From: Asparagopsis taxiformis
Lineage: Eukaryota; Rhodophyta; Florideophyceae; Bonnemaisoniales; Bonnemaisoniaceae
DNA length: 64,000 bases
Direction of reading: 5' to 3'
NCBI GenBank assembly: GCA_030407315.1
Contig: JALQPE010002950.1
Span: 51,181-115,180, forward strand
The notes beneath the pieces are model-generated. The model ran no database searches, had not been told where the DNA came from, and saw only the letters and a list, made by a program, of their open reading frames with translations. Below are positions 31,640-43,329 of the stretch, piece after piece; the stretch's first letter is position 1, and every line of letters starts with the position of its first letter. The position numbers and the translations under genes were made by a program.

Positions 31640-31966
31640 ATGCATCCGGTGCAGAAACTTCTCGAAGACACCTCCGCTATCGAGCGTGACCTCCAGAAGA
31701 TCCTCAAGCTACTCTCAAAGCTGAAGAAGCGATTCTGGTGCTGTAAGCGCCGTTTCCGCAGCTGTATGCGCGCTTCGACATTGACACCCACGAGGCGTCA
31801 TGTCGACAGGGGAAGACCAATTGCTCTCATCCATTGGGAGCGGGAGCAATTGCCCCCGAGTCCCCCAGCAGCGCGGCCATCGGATGCCAAGACAGGCGTC
31901 GAGTCTCATGTGCAAGAGGACGACGCCTGCAATAACACTATCCTGGAGTACCAATTTTGGGGTTGA
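31640..31966 (+). CDS. Small basic protein, diverged third copy
   Basis: 108 residues. It starts MHPVQKLLEDTSAIERDL, shared with the 116-residue pair in inverted repeat 2 (MHPVQKLLDDTIAMERDL). Residues 10-30 suit an amphipathic helix or coiled coil ending in SKLKKR. A Lys/Arg cluster follows (to residue 44), then a variable Pro/Ser region and a conserved end (EDDA.N.TILEY.FW). The homologous promoter and protein show a true gene family. No domain recognised; a nuclear or nucleic-acid-associated role is inferred from the basic cluster only. Confidence 0.65.
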   Translation: MHPVQKLLEDTSAIERDLQKILKLLSKLKKRFWCCKRRFRSCMRASTLTPTRRHVDRGRPIALIHWEREQLPPSPPAARPSDAKTGVESHVQEDDACNNTILEYQFWG

Positions 31967-32730
31967 GTTGCATCGTTGGGAAGGGTAAGGGGGAAGAGGC
32001 ACAGATGGCACTATGAAAATATCCATTGGAAATGTTGGCCGAAGGGTGCAACATTCCACAGGGTAGATCAGTTGACGCATAGCCGCTTTGCTCCCTATTC
32101 ATATCTGTTTTTTTCGGGCGTAGGAAAGACTTGTTTTATTCCGCACTCGGTTTGAGGTGCCGGATGAGTCAGCTACCTTCAATATTGCAATATTGAGCTA
32201 GCGGGTATTTACAAATAGTAGCTGCTTTTGGTCAGCGTCAACTTTAGAATTTGAGATTAGTGGCTCGAGTCATCTTCATAATATTATGGTCGCCGATCAC
32301 AGCGCCATTCTTCACTTGAGTAGAATTGAGGTAACCTGACACGACCCGTGATGTACTCGAATAATCTCGCAGAGGTGATTGGCTACGCGTGTAATCGAGA
32401 TCAGGCATACATCCTCGTAAGTTGTCACTCGATGAGGATTTCATACGTGTCACACAGTACATGTGATCCTATGGAATGGTGGTCCACACGAAGCGTATGA
32501 TACGATTCTGCATTAATGGTCGATCGGAATTTTGGCAACTGCACAGCAGGGTAGCAAAATCTACCAGTTTATTTTTCGTCCACTTGTCCAAATCAATCTC
32601 ATTGGATGTACCCAATAACAATAGGTTTTTCAATATTTTTAATTGAGCAACTCCAATACAAACGACACGCAGCTCAATTCTCATCCACATACATCTCCAT
32701 TATCTCTCCTGGACCTCTCAGCGCCACCGC
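31967..32730. other. Intergenic, no gene seen
   Basis: Lies between the tail of the small basic gene and the 3' end of CR2 on the other strand. Confidence 0.4.
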
Positions 32731-34620
32731 TCAAAGCCCAGCGCGAACAGCCGCCACAAGGACAGCCTCCTCCCCTCTCGTCCCATACCGCGCCGCAAAC
32801 GCTGTGTACTCGAGCCCTTCCGTCTTCGATCTCACCCGCATACCTCGTCGATATCTCGGACTATTCACCGCCATCACTCTCTCTACACATCCAACGCCCT
32901 CGCAATATCTCTTCATCATCCTTGCCTGTCCATTGTACTGCACGATGTGACCTGGGGTCGCGCAGCTCCCGAATTGATCACAGAGCACTCGACTGACTGC
33001 ATGCTGCGGAAAAACAAGGTCCTCGATTTCGAAATGCGCCAGCGCTTTGGCGTCCACGCACGTGCCATCAGTCGGACTCGGTTCTGGTGAAGGATCTACT
33101 GAGCTCGTGTCTTGTGGCGAAGTAGTTGCGTTTCCACCTACTGGCATGACTGGTGCTGCAATGGGTGTATGTGGTATCGCAGAAGTGGCTGGTTCCCTGG
33201 TAGGTTTGCAATGGTTGGGGTGTGTGTCTAGGTTGGTGGACAGACAAATAAGCAATTCCTTCTGAAATCCACATGTATCTCCCGTTAGACAGGTAGTATC
33301 TTCGCACGAGCACGACGCAAACCGGTCCTCACGTGGCATGCATCTACATTTCCGAGACTTAGTACACTTGTTTGAGTCATCGTCAAGACATATTCGGTCT
33401 CCTGCGCATTCAGTATCCGTCCGGCAGATCTCGAAAGAGTACTTTTTCCCATCTTTATCTGATAGATCTGGTAGGGGGTTCATATGGTGAAAGCGAGGAG
33501 TCTGCGACGGTGTACTAGGGTTATTACAGAGCAATGGATGCGGTTGAAGAGCTTCTGAGACACAAGCTACTCTAACAGGATAGAAAGAGCAGGTATCTCC
33601 AGATAGACATTCGGGGTGTTTACACGAACATACAGCATCTTCAATTTCCTCTGTAAAGCATACGCAATCTCTCTCTCCGTCACAGATTTTGAAACCCCCC
33701 TCCGCTGACGTAATACACAAGCGTGATCCAGCGCATTCAGCGCTTTTTGAACATATCTCACCCGTGAATTTCGATCCTGTGAACGGCTGTGATGGCTTGG
33801 GTAGGGTAGAATCACACATAATACCCGGGTAATTCAAAGCGATTGATGCACAGCGCACTCGACCATCCAACGTTGAGCACACCTCGCCATCAGGACATTC
33901 AGGGTATGCACATGAGCATACAGTTTCATCTCTGTCTTCATTGAGACACACACAGTTTTGCCGTCCGTCACATGGGACAGAGCCGCCATCAAGGCCGAAT
34001 ATGCACAATCGATCGTCTGCACAATCTTCAGATCTGGTACATGACTCGAAGTTGTACAGGTCGCGATCAGGGTTTACAGGAGTTTCACATTCAATGTCCA
34101 TGCCAGAAATATTTGTAGACAGACAAGTGTTTTCCCCAGACGCGCTTCTTACGCAACGTTCACCCAATGGGCATGGATTATCGCAGCTGCATAGTCTGTC
34201 TTCTTCGCTCCTGGCAGCGCAGATGCATTCGGTTGAAATTGAGGAGCAGACATCGCGTGGTGTTACGTTTGGGTCTATACAAAGACGAGGTGGTACACAA
34301 GTTGAGAATCGGACATGACATGAATCTCCATTGAAGCCGTGCAATTGATGCTGGACCGAGTCGTGGATGACTGGTGGCGATGTGAGATGCTCGGAAGTTT
34401 GAATGCGTCCAATTGTGTTGTGATGGTGGATTTGGCGGGGAAACTGGAGATTGCTGGATCTGGAAGGAAGAGGTGATGTGATGGGGAGGTTTTGGATGAA
34501 AGTGAGCTGTGAAATGGAGTAAGGAAGGCGTGGGGTTGGTGTGGCATCAAGGGAATTGGAATGGATGATGATGAGAAAAAGTGAGGAAAGGCAGAATGAA
34601 AACTGCAAAAAATGGGGCAT
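32731..34620 (-). CDS. CR2: secreted four-unit cysteine-rich protein (subfamily B)
   Basis: 629 residues from the ATG at 34620, which opens a clear signal peptide (FSFCLSSLFLIIIH). The frame is open further upstream, but that start would lie in the TATA box (about 34728-34734). A 90-residue basic N-terminal spacer precedes GFNGDSC; four 12-Cys units, a Pro/Ser linker and the 5-Cys C-terminal domain follow (SCATPGHIVQY, GLEYTAFAARYGTR). The first Cys gap is x6, as in subfamily B, against x5 in CR1 and CR5. Intact. Confidence 0.9.
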   Translation of the reverse strand: MPHFLQFSFCLSSLFLIIIHSNSLDATPTPRLPYSISQLTFIQNLPITSPLPSRSSNLQFPRQIHHHNTIGRIQTSEHLTSPPVIHDSVQHQLHGFNGDSCHVRFSTCVPPRLCIDPNVTPRDVCSSISTECICAARSEEDRLCSCDNPCPLGERCVRSASGENTCLSTNISGMDIECETPVNPDRDLYNFESCTRSEDCADDRLCIFGLDGGSVPCDGRQNCVCLNEDRDETVCSCAYPECPDGEVCSTLDGRVRCASIALNYPGIMCDSTLPKPSQPFTGSKFTGEICSKSAECAGSRLCITSAEGGFKICDGERDCVCFTEEIEDAVCSCKHPECLSGDTCSFYPVRVACVSEALQPHPLLCNNPSTPSQTPRFHHMNPLPDLSDKDGKKYSFEICRTDTECAGDRICLDDDSNKCTKSRKCRCMPREDRFASCSCEDTTCLTGDTCGFQKELLICLSTNLDTHPNHCKPTREPATSAIPHTPIAAPVMPVGGNATTSPQDTSSVDPSPEPSPTDGTCVDAKALAHFEIEDLVFPQHAVSRVLCDQFGSCATPGHIVQYNGQARMMKRYCEGVGCVERVMAVNSPRYRRGMRVRSKTEGLEYTAFAARYGTRGEEAVLVAAVRAGL

Positions 34621-34727
34621 AGTGGGTGGGAAGAAGGAATTTGGGGATGGAGAGTGTATCTGGGCGGTTGTTGTTGGTGGCAATGATCTGGTTTCATTGT
34701 CGAAAGATGAGAAAGGTAATAAAGACA

Positions 34728-34734
34728 TTTATAG
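34728..34734 (-). promoter_or_regulatory. TATA box of CR2
   Basis: TATAAAT on the complement, about 108 bp upstream of the chosen ATG. Confidence 0.6.
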
Positions 34735-35739
34735 ATGGAATATTATTGGATATGGGGAGAAATGGGGATTCCTTGTTGCCCATCGTCGAAATATTTGGCA
34801 GGGTTAGTTTCTGCAGCACGATGAGCACAATTGGAGACATGCAAATAGTTCACTTTAATGATTGCTTCTGCTCTTGGAAACCATTCATCTGGAACGATCT
34901 TGCCCTTCGAAGAATACAAGCTGTTTGCACTTTTCTCCAAAATCCACCTCGGCGTTGAAACACTATCGTTGCAGCAAGTCAGTATGAGACAATTGCCAAC
35001 ATATTACGTCATGAACCGGGACGTACCCCGCAATGTGTACACGTGTGCTGCCACTGATAAATGATTGAATTTGTGGACGTGGACGAACAAGTAATGTTTT
35101 AGTCCAATTGCGAAGGCAGATTGGAGCGTCCCAACCAATCAGCAGCTGTTGAAATTGCATAAGCCACAACTCGTGATTTCATCATGTGTTTGCGAGAAAC
35201 TCGTGTCCAGACCCCACTTCGATCTCCATTTCTCCCCTTTATCGAGATCCGTTTCAAAAGGCTTGGTGGACCAAGTGATATCATATCTGCTGCAGCCATT
35301 GCACCGGCCTTCAAATTAGGATTAATCAGGTTTTTCAAGTTACTTGGCCTCGGGAATCATCTATCACATCTGTCGTGAAGGCTATTCTGAATAAAATCCC
35401 GCGACCCCCACGGCGGAACCTGTCACCTCCCGGGGAAGAAAATACGTTCGGAAAGAGTGCCCTAATTGAATGACTCTTCGACAGGGTATCGGCGGAATCG
35501 GGAGGGGGTACCCTTGAGCGTAGAATACTACCCCAAAAACTAGATCAAATTTTCTACTTTCTCTATCTGCTTCCACGCGGACGCTGTGTACTCGTCCACT
35601 CTGTATCCACCGGGCGCGTTACAGCCGCGACACAAGCAAATACTGCGAGTAGAGATCGAGCAACGTTCTGTCGACAGAATCCAGATCAGCACTCGTCCAG
35701 GCCAATAGCGCTCGGCATCAACATTTCTTGTCAGTCCCA
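34735..35739. other. Intergenic; holds the CR3 3' flank
   Basis: 35600-35735 matches, inverted, the 3' flank of CR5 (42188-42330), showing that CR3 and CR5 share a duplicated unit. No other gene. Confidence 0.6.
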
Positions 35740-36767
35740 CACGACCTGCTGCCGCCTAAACGACCGCCTCTCCTATCGTCGCATACCGCGCCGCAAACGC
35801 CGTGTACTCAAGTCCATCCGTCCTCGATCCCACCCGCATCCTCTGTCGATACCCCGCACTATTCACCTCCATCACCCTCTCCACGCATCCAACGCCCTCG
35901 CAGTATCTGCTCATCATCATCGCCGATCCCATGTACCGCACCATGTGCCCTGGTGTAGCGCAGCTGTCGAAACGATCGCAGAGCACCCCACTGAGGGCAT
36001 GTTGTTGGAAGACGAGATCCTTGCTATCCAGATGCACCAGCGCGCGCGTCCATGCACACGCCATCTGTCGGAATAGGCTCCGGTGACACAGTTATTTGAC
36101 TTGTATTATTTGTCGAAACAGATGGCGTTTCTTCAACACTTGCATCCGGTGAAATTAATAGCAGATGTAACAGACGGTGGCATTGATTCGGATTCGTTAC
36201 AAGGCGTTTGGAATTGCAACGGAGAAATTGGGGACGAAAACCACATATATCCCCTTTGGTACATTTGGAATTGTTTGAAATGGATTGTTAGGCATCTGAC
36301 ATGTGCATTGACGCGTACCAAGACACTTGTTACGGTCATTGTCCAGGCACACGCGTTCATCAGCACATTCATCATCTGTCCTACAGTACTCGAAGGAATA
36401 TCTCTTTCGATCTATATCCGGCGCTATCGTCACCGATCATTTCCGATATACAGAAGGCATCACCCTGCAAACATTCTTGCGATCCACATGAACAGATGTA
36501 ATCCTTGTATTCATCGGGTATACACGAACAACATCGTTCAACGTCATTCTAGACGCACAGTATCCGATTACGCATAACACATGATCGAGGTCCTGCACAA
36601 TCATCAGTGGTCACACAAGGTTCATCTGTGAATTTGGTAGCCGTTGGTGGACGTTGCGGAGCTGGTGTCGTGAAATTACACGCAATATCGGGAGGGTATG
36701 AAAGGATGGGATCGATACAGATTATCGACAGGGCAGCTTGAGCAGCCACAGTCATTACAACAGCCAA
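35740..36767 (-). pseudogene. CR3: broken cysteine-rich family copy
   Basis: Three fragments on the complement: NFTTPAPQRPPTATKFTDEP (unit 3 start, about 36660-36730), DRKRYSFEYCRTDDECADER (unit 4, about 36370-36430), and most of the C-terminal domain (36060-35756), with shifts between and an in-frame TAG about 11 codons before the normal end. Closest to CR5. Units 1 and 2 are missing. Confidence 0.85.
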
Positions 36768-36770
36768 TTA

Positions 36771-37617
36771 AATTACGGTGGCTATTCCACCGGCGGCGGC
36801 TTGTACGAATTACAGTAATCTCAACCTGGGTATCAACTACTGTAATTATGTGCGTAACTGCCTAATATGTTTTTAAAAATATTCAAATGCTATAAAAAAA
36901 TTCGTACAGTTCTCAGGTACCACCGCCAAGATTAATCCATCTCAAAATAATTGACCTTGGATCCGCCTCCTGGAGAAGAGACCATCCATTTCCAATTTGT
37001 TGAGCAACAAGAGGTGCCGCACATAGAGTAAGCATCCTAGTCCATCATATCTGACATACGTAGAGCTCAGTGTTTCGAGAGGAATCAACTTTATAATCCC
37101 ACTTCCGGTGTGCTGCCGGAAACAATACTGTCAGCAGCATTTCGAACATCTCCAATTGGCATTGTTTTCAAGGAGGATTCGTTCCCTGGCAGATCATAAC
37201 CAACAAGTGTAGAACAGCCCACCGTTCTCGCTATTACAATAGCGGCTGTCGGACGCTGTAAAATGTTGTACAACGACGCTCGAGCTGCCATGGTCATTGA
37301 TCAACGACAAGCATCATACCGCCTGTTGGAGAAATTTCCAGATCAGCTGCATACTTGCCGTACAACTATACCGTGCGTCACGTAAACGTAATCTCATCAT
37401 GATTGCTTCCCTTCGAGCCAACATACACCTCGCATACGTCAACGTTTTGCCAACGCTTGTGCCCTATACATAGGCTAATATCAAGATATTCTCTGCAGAC
37501 CAAACTTTACCACCAACTCCAACTCGAGCAAAACGGACCACATGCCCTGCCGAGGCCATAGATAGCCCTAGACGCCATCACGCTAACCGCCGACATTAAC
37601 CAACTCTACCGTCCACC
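36771..37617. other. Upstream region of CR4; no gene seen
   Basis: Only small frames. No clear TATA box was identified. Confidence 0.35.
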
Positions 37618-39459
37618 ATGGCCACCTCCCCTCCAGTCTCACGTATTCTCATCAACCTTCTCATCCTTCTCCAATTCAGTTCCAACCTCGGCACACCAAC
37701 GCGTGCCATCTCGGGGATCACCACCGCCGGCAAACCCATCCGAACCGCGCTCCACAATCTCGCGCCGCACGCCACCAGATGGCGACATGGCCAAAATGCC
37801 AGCCACGTTCGACACCGCCCACATTTCACAACGTACCGCGCGCTACAATCCGCCGAGCGCCAAGTCACGGGCTTCATAGGGGATCCATGCGACGTTAACG
37901 GCCCGACCTGCGTGCCTCCCCGCCTCTGCATAGACCCCGACGTCATGCCGCGCGACGTCTGCTCGAAAATTTCAGCTCAATGTTTCTGCAGCTACAGAAA
38001 CGAGGAGGACAAGCTGTGCAATTGCGACAACCCATGTCCAATTGGGGAACGTTGTGTCAAAACCCAAGCGGGCGAGAATACCTGCCTCTCCAGAAGCGTG
38101 CCTGCCAATGATATTCAATGTGGCGCCACTGAGAACCCTCCGGGTGGCTCTGGTCTTTTGAATTATGAGCCCTGTGTCAAGACGGAAGAGTGCGCCCTAG
38201 GTCGGACATGCGTACGGACGCTCAACGAAGAAGCCGATGTCCCATGCAACGGTAACAATGACTGCTTCTGCCTCGCTGATGACTTAGATGACGTCGCTTG
38301 CTCCTGTAAATACCCAGAGTGCCCCGAGGGTGAGAAATGTTCATCCATAGATGGCGTTGTTTCATGCGCATCTATCGCTTTCAACGATCCAGATGTAGGT
38401 TGCCCGTCTACTACGCCACCACCATCACAACCATCTACTGGTACCAAGTTCTCAGAAGAGTCGTGCACAACAAGCTCAGAATGTGCCGGTGAGCGGTCGT
38501 GCATCACAGCCACAGAGTTCAGTATTAAGATTTGTAATGGTGAGCAAAACTGCATCTGCCAGCCTGATGAATTTGAAGATCACGTCTGCTCATGCAAGCA
38601 CCCAGAATGCCTGCCGGGTGATACGTGCTCTTTCTTCCTCGAAGATTTGTCCTGTATCTCCAAAGCTCTGCAACCCCATCCGTTGCTTTGCAACAACTCC
38701 ACCCCAGGAATGCCGCCCCCGACATTCGACGACGCGACAGCATCACCAGATTTCTCACTCATGGATCGCAAGAAATTCTCATTCGAAATTTGCCAGAGCG
38801 ATGATGACTGCGCGGGAGATCGAGGTTGTTATGACTATGATTTCAACATGTGCAATGGGTCCCGCAAGTGTACATGTCGGCCGCGTGACGAACGGTTTGA
38901 AAAGTGCTCATGTGAAAAGCCGCGCTGTATGGAGGGAGACATGTGTGGATTCCCGAAAGAAGAGTTATATTGTATATCCGTGAACCATCCGCAACACCCC
39001 AATCGCTGTCCATCCATCACTCAACCCACACCCGATGCTGCCCTGAATACACCACTCCCAACCCCCCAACCATCAGCGAATGCAGTCCAAGCTGCTGTAT
39101 CACCGGAGCCTATTCCGACAGATGCCGCGTGCGTGGACGCACGGGCCTTGGCGCATCTGGATAGCAAGGATCTCATCTTCCAACGACATGCCCTCAGTCG
39201 GGTGCTCTGCGATCGTTTCGACAGCTGCGCTACACCAGGGCACATGGTGCGATACATGGGATCGGCGATGATGATGAGCAGATACTGCAAAGGTGTTGGA
39301 TGCGTGGAGAGGGTGATGGAGGTGAATAGTCCGAGATATCGACGGGGGATGCGGGTGGGATCGAGGACGGATGGACTTGAGTACACGGCGTTTGCGGCGC
39401 GGTATGGGACGAGGGGGGAGGAGGTTGTTTTGGCAGCGGCAATTCGTGCGGGACTTTGA
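37618..39459 (+). CDS. CR4: secreted four-unit cysteine-rich protein (subfamily B)
   Basis: 613 residues. The signal peptide (ILINLLILLQFSS) starts at the ATG at 37618. A basic spacer leads to ERQVTGFIGDPC, then four 12-Cys units with RKFSFEIC-type and CTCRPRDERF unit-4 features of subfamily B. The C-terminal domain from VSPEPIPTD onward is almost identical in DNA to that of CR5, although the bodies belong to different subfamilies. Intact; secreted. Confidence 0.9.
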   Translation: MATSPPVSRILINLLILLQFSSNLGTPTRAISGITTAGKPIRTALHNLAPHATRWRHGQNASHVRHRPHFTTYRALQSAERQVTGFIGDPCDVNGPTCVPPRLCIDPDVMPRDVCSKISAQCFCSYRNEEDKLCNCDNPCPIGERCVKTQAGENTCLSRSVPANDIQCGATENPPGGSGLLNYEPCVKTEECALGRTCVRTLNEEADVPCNGNNDCFCLADDLDDVACSCKYPECPEGEKCSSIDGVVSCASIAFNDPDVGCPSTTPPPSQPSTGTKFSEESCTTSSECAGERSCITATEFSIKICNGEQNCICQPDEFEDHVCSCKHPECLPGDTCSFFLEDLSCISKALQPHPLLCNNSTPGMPPPTFDDATASPDFSLMDRKKFSFEICQSDDDCAGDRGCYDYDFNMCNGSRKCTCRPRDERFEKCSCEKPRCMEGDMCGFPKEELYCISVNHPQHPNRCPSITQPTPDAALNTPLPTPQPSANAVQAAVSPEPIPTDAACVDARALAHLDSKDLIFQRHALSRVLCDRFDSCATPGHMVRYMGSAMMMSRYCKGVGCVERVMEVNSPRYRRGMRVGSRTDGLEYTAFAARYGTRGEEVVLAAAIRAGL

Positions 39460-40496
39460 TCGTCGCATGGGCGGTGATAAGTGCGTTGCCACCGTTCTTG
39501 CCGCTCAGACCAGAGGGTCTTGGCTGATGCATTTTTATGTGAGATTATTCAGAGCGTCGAATTATACTGATGTACATACTGTAAAGCGAATGCAAAAACT
39601 TAAATCGAGATATGTCTTTGCTGTATATGAAGGAGAACGGCATATGCATTTCATCTAAGATCCTGCGACAATCAGATCGAGGGATAAGTGATGATGATGA
39701 ACTGTAGCATGTCACAATGAAAGACAAGAATAACGGCTGGGAAATTATGTATGATGAATAACTGATGGGAGCTGTTGGTCGTGAAGAGCGGGTGAGTGTT
39801 GTTTATCTTTGGCTGAACCGGTAATACAGACGGGGCCAGAACCAAGCGGTTCATGGAATGCGGAGCGATCGATGCACTCGGCATATTCGTGAAGAGCGTT
39901 CAGGTGAAAATATATTGACAATGGTTTCGATGCATAGCTATTTGTGGGCATCGTATATTGAGTGCTGCTATGACTTCGACTAAGATGCAAAGATGTGCAG
40001 AATTGCGCAACAGGTTGGGTCACTCTCCGGACTAGACATTGCGTGTTCACAGGGTGCGTTGTCGCTCGTGGTGGACGATCATTTCGCACTCTCTTTGATA
40101 TCGCGCACAACGAATACAGCAGTGATAATTGACATCCAACGAATGGCTTCCTCAACCCAAAATCTGTTCGCACTTCCCATGCATAATGATACGTCTTGTT
40201 CGATATGAATAGTCTGCCTCTGATGAAAGGTCCTCTTCCGAGTGTGCAATCTCCGAATGAAAATTTGTTACACAACCCGGCATACTCTTCTCATCTCCAA
40301 ACATTGTAGGCTATAACGAAATTACTTCTGCTCTGACTCATAGCAAAAGAGATCACGCGTCTCCTTTCTGAGTGTGTATTCTGACCACCTTGTGGTCTGC
40401 CATCGTGCCCGGGACATATAGGTCAATGTCTACATAAAACCAAGAAATTGACCACCATCAATCTCAATTCCTACCAAACCAACCTCACCATTCAAC
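39460..40496. other. Intergenic between CR4 and CR5
   Basis: A 176-codon complement frame (40275-39745) opens at a TTG and has no recognisable content; not called as a gene. Confidence 0.35.
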
Positions 40497-42191
40497 ATGT
40501 CCACATCACACACAACCACCATACTCCTCCTCCTCCTCCTCCTCCATCACAAAGCATCCGGCCTTCATCCAGTGCAACGTCAGGGATTCATAGGCGACAA
40601 ATGTAATGTCGGCGAATCCTGTGTCTCACCACGTATCTGCATCGACCCAAATGTAACCCCACGCGACGCATGCTCCGTCCAGTCCACCAATTGTTTCTGC
40701 GGTCATCCAGATTCAAGGGATGGTCATTGTGCATGTAACAATCCCTGTCCACCAGGCGAACGATGCACACAGACACAGTCTGGTGATAATGTCTGTTTAT
40801 CACGTCTTATACCTGGTGTAGATCTTCCTTGTTTCGAAGCACCGGATCCCAGCCTCGGCGGGTTCAATTTCGAGACATGTAGATTGGATGCTGACTGTGC
40901 GGTTGGTCATTCTTGTCGAACAAGGCTACCCGATGATGACTATTTCGCGCCATGTCACAATGGTGATAACCAATGCTTTTGCGATGGGGATGATCCAGTA
41001 CAACATATATGTTCATGTCAACGCCCGAATTGTCTGCCTGGTGAAAGATGTATCTCAACAGGAGGTTCAGAATTATGCGTATCCATAGCGTTCAACGATC
41101 CTGACATTGTCTGTAATTTCACGACACCAGCGCCGCAACGTCCGCCGACGGCTACCAAGTTCACAGATGAGCCGTGTGTGACCAGTGATGATTGTGCAGG
41201 GCCACGTTCGTGTGTTGCGTACAAAGGGAATGATCTGGTACCATGCGTCGGGAATGACGATGAACGATTTTGTATGTGTATTCCCGATGAATTCAAGGAT
41301 TACATCTGTTCATGTGGATCGCAAGAATGTTTGGAGGGTGATGTCTGTTCTTTCTTATCGCCTCCACTAGATACCTTCTGTGTATCGGAAATGATCGGCC
41401 ATGCATTGATATGTGAAGATTCAGACGTTGAGACACTGACGATAGCGCCGGATGGAGTAACAGTAACACTGGATATAGATCGCAAGAAATATTCCTACGA
41501 GTACTGTAGGACAGAAGATGAATGTGCTGATGATCGGGTGTGCCTGGACAATGATGGTAACAAATGTCCTGGTACGCGTGAATGCACATGTCAGATGCCT
41601 GACAAACCATTTCAAAGATGCTCGTGTAAGAATTCCGAATGTGCCAAAGGGGATATATGTGGCTTTCATCAACTACGACTCTTTTGCCATTCTGTGCACG
41701 CTAGTACGAATCCGAATCAATGCCCGCCAACTGTGCAACCGACTATTACATCTGCGGCATTTATTCCTCCGGATTCGAGTGCTGAAGAAAGGCCAGCTCT
41801 TTCGACAGATGATACAAGTCAAACGATTGTGTCACCAGAGCCTATTCCGACAGATAGCGTATGCGTGGACGCACGGGCCTTGGCGCATCTAGATAGCAAG
41901 GATCTCGTCTTCCAACGACATGCCCTCAGTCGGGTGCTCTGCGATCGTTTCGACAGCTGCGCTACACCAGGGCACATGGTGCGGTACATGGGATCGGCGA
42001 TGATGATGAGCAGATACTGCAAAGGTGTTGGATGCGTGGAGAGGGTGATGGAGGTGAATAGTCCGAGATATCGACGGGGGATGCGGGTGGGATCGAGGAC
42101 GGATGGACTTGAGTACACGGCGTTTGCGGCGCGGTATGGGACGAGGGGGGAAGAGGTTGTATTGGCGGCAGCAGTTCGTGTGGGACTTTGA
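40497..42191 (+). CDS. CR5: secreted four-unit cysteine-rich protein (subfamily A body, converted C-terminus)
   Basis: 564 residues, the same length as CR1. Signal peptide (TILLLLLLLH), HPVQRQGFIGDKC, four 12-Cys units matching CR1 (CVSEMIGHALIC, FTTPAPQRPP), then a linker and C-terminal domain. From about 41832 the DNA follows CR4, not CR1. The N-terminal spacer typical of subfamily B is absent. Its 3' flank recurs beside CR3. Intact. Confidence 0.9.
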   Translation: MSTSHTTTILLLLLLLHHKASGLHPVQRQGFIGDKCNVGESCVSPRICIDPNVTPRDACSVQSTNCFCGHPDSRDGHCACNNPCPPGERCTQTQSGDNVCLSRLIPGVDLPCFEAPDPSLGGFNFETCRLDADCAVGHSCRTRLPDDDYFAPCHNGDNQCFCDGDDPVQHICSCQRPNCLPGERCISTGGSELCVSIAFNDPDIVCNFTTPAPQRPPTATKFTDEPCVTSDDCAGPRSCVAYKGNDLVPCVGNDDERFCMCIPDEFKDYICSCGSQECLEGDVCSFLSPPLDTFCVSEMIGHALICEDSDVETLTIAPDGVTVTLDIDRKKYSYEYCRTEDECADDRVCLDNDGNKCPGTRECTCQMPDKPFQRCSCKNSECAKGDICGFHQLRLFCHSVHASTNPNQCPPTVQPTITSAAFIPPDSSAEERPALSTDDTSQTIVSPEPIPTDSVCVDARALAHLDSKDLVFQRHALSRVLCDRFDSCATPGHMVRYMGSAMMMSRYCKGVGCVERVMEVNSPRYRRGMRVGSRTDGLEYTAFAARYGTRGEEVVLAAAVRVGL

Positions 42192-43071
42192 TAAGAAATG
42201 TTGATGCCGAGCGCTATTGGCCTGGGAGGGACCAGATCTGGATGGAAAATTGTAAACCAGGTGAGCTTTTCAAATTCAAATATTGGATCCTGTCGACAGA
42301 ATGTTGCTGGATCTCTACTTGTAGATTGGACGGATACGAGGCCTCCGGGAAGAACAATAAAAAGGAAGACATGAAATTTGCAATTTTGTCTTTACGGGGT
42401 ACAAACACGTTGACGGATTGATAAAGATTGCGACGCAGTCTGCACTCAACACGTGCCATGCCTCAGTCTCGGTGGCACGGCGTGCATATCATCTCCGAAT
42501 TCGCGTCTGCGAGTGTGGAATGGAGAGGGATAGGTAAGAATTTCATGTGGTAATTAAATAGTAAAACAAGTCCGAGATTCCCTGCCTCAAACTGGAAAAA
42601 GGCATCGGACGTCTTAAATCCGCTCAACCGGTGTGTCTTGATTTATCTGAGTAAGGTTTGCCTAATAAGGAGGCTATAATTTCGGAACAGTACCAACAAC
42701 AACATCCCGCTCTATATTCGAGTCTCCGTAGCTTAGTCCGGACCGTTATTGGGGGGCCAATTGGCTACATGTTCAGGCAGGCCTTCGGTCTGAGAGAATG
42801 CAGAACTCCTAGCCCCTGAAAGCTGTCCGGAAATATTCTGGTAAGCACTCAAGTAACACTGCGCTCTATTGTAATAGTATCGATGATCACATCGAGTTCT
42901 AGGCGTTTGACGGAAGCGGAATGATGGCAATAGCTATTCTCAAGCACATCTATCGACACAAGGCATGAACCATTGCGACTTGTCGGCATACTGTTGAGAA
43001 TCTCACGCAAGCCAGAAGTAGATATCTGGACAAACTGACATCGAATCGTTCTTTTCGTTGCTCTATTTTTA
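42192..43071. other. Intergenic, no gene seen
   Basis: Contains the duplicated CR5/CR3 3' flank up to about 42330. Nothing recognised beyond. Confidence 0.4.
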
Positions 43072-43329
43072 TCATTGCTGTGGGGTGAAATGTTCCAATC
43101 GTGGCTCCCATACCCTCAATTGGTCTCTTCCCAGATTGCTTCCAGAATGTTTCATATTGCTGTATACCTTCGCTCTTAGCACTTTCTGAATGCTGTGACA
43201 CAGTATCAATAATATCCTGTTCTGGTGTCCCCTGGATAGAAAATACTGTTCACAAAAATATGACGTAGCCAATGACTCATTTTTCATTTTCACATGTTTT
43301 TTTGCGGGTAGATCATGGACGAAGAGCAC
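43072..43329 (-). pseudogene. Short conserved frame upstream of CR6 (fragment)
   Basis: The complement reads TSYFCEQYFLSRGHQNRILL..CHSIQKVL. The same block, TSRCCKKHSPTRGLQNKMLL..FHSIQNVL, lies at about 57660-57800 upstream of CR8. It is diverged at the DNA level but similar at the protein level. Identity unknown; it may be part of a larger divergent gene or of a further CR relic. Confidence 0.4.

Noticed and set aside
39745..40275. 176-codon complement frame between CR4 and CR5
   Set aside because: Starts at TTG; composition is not protein-like and no similarity is seen.
42720..42800. tRNA-like start GTCTCCGTAGCTTAGTCCGG
   Set aside because: No T-loop box follows and no acceptor stem can be formed.
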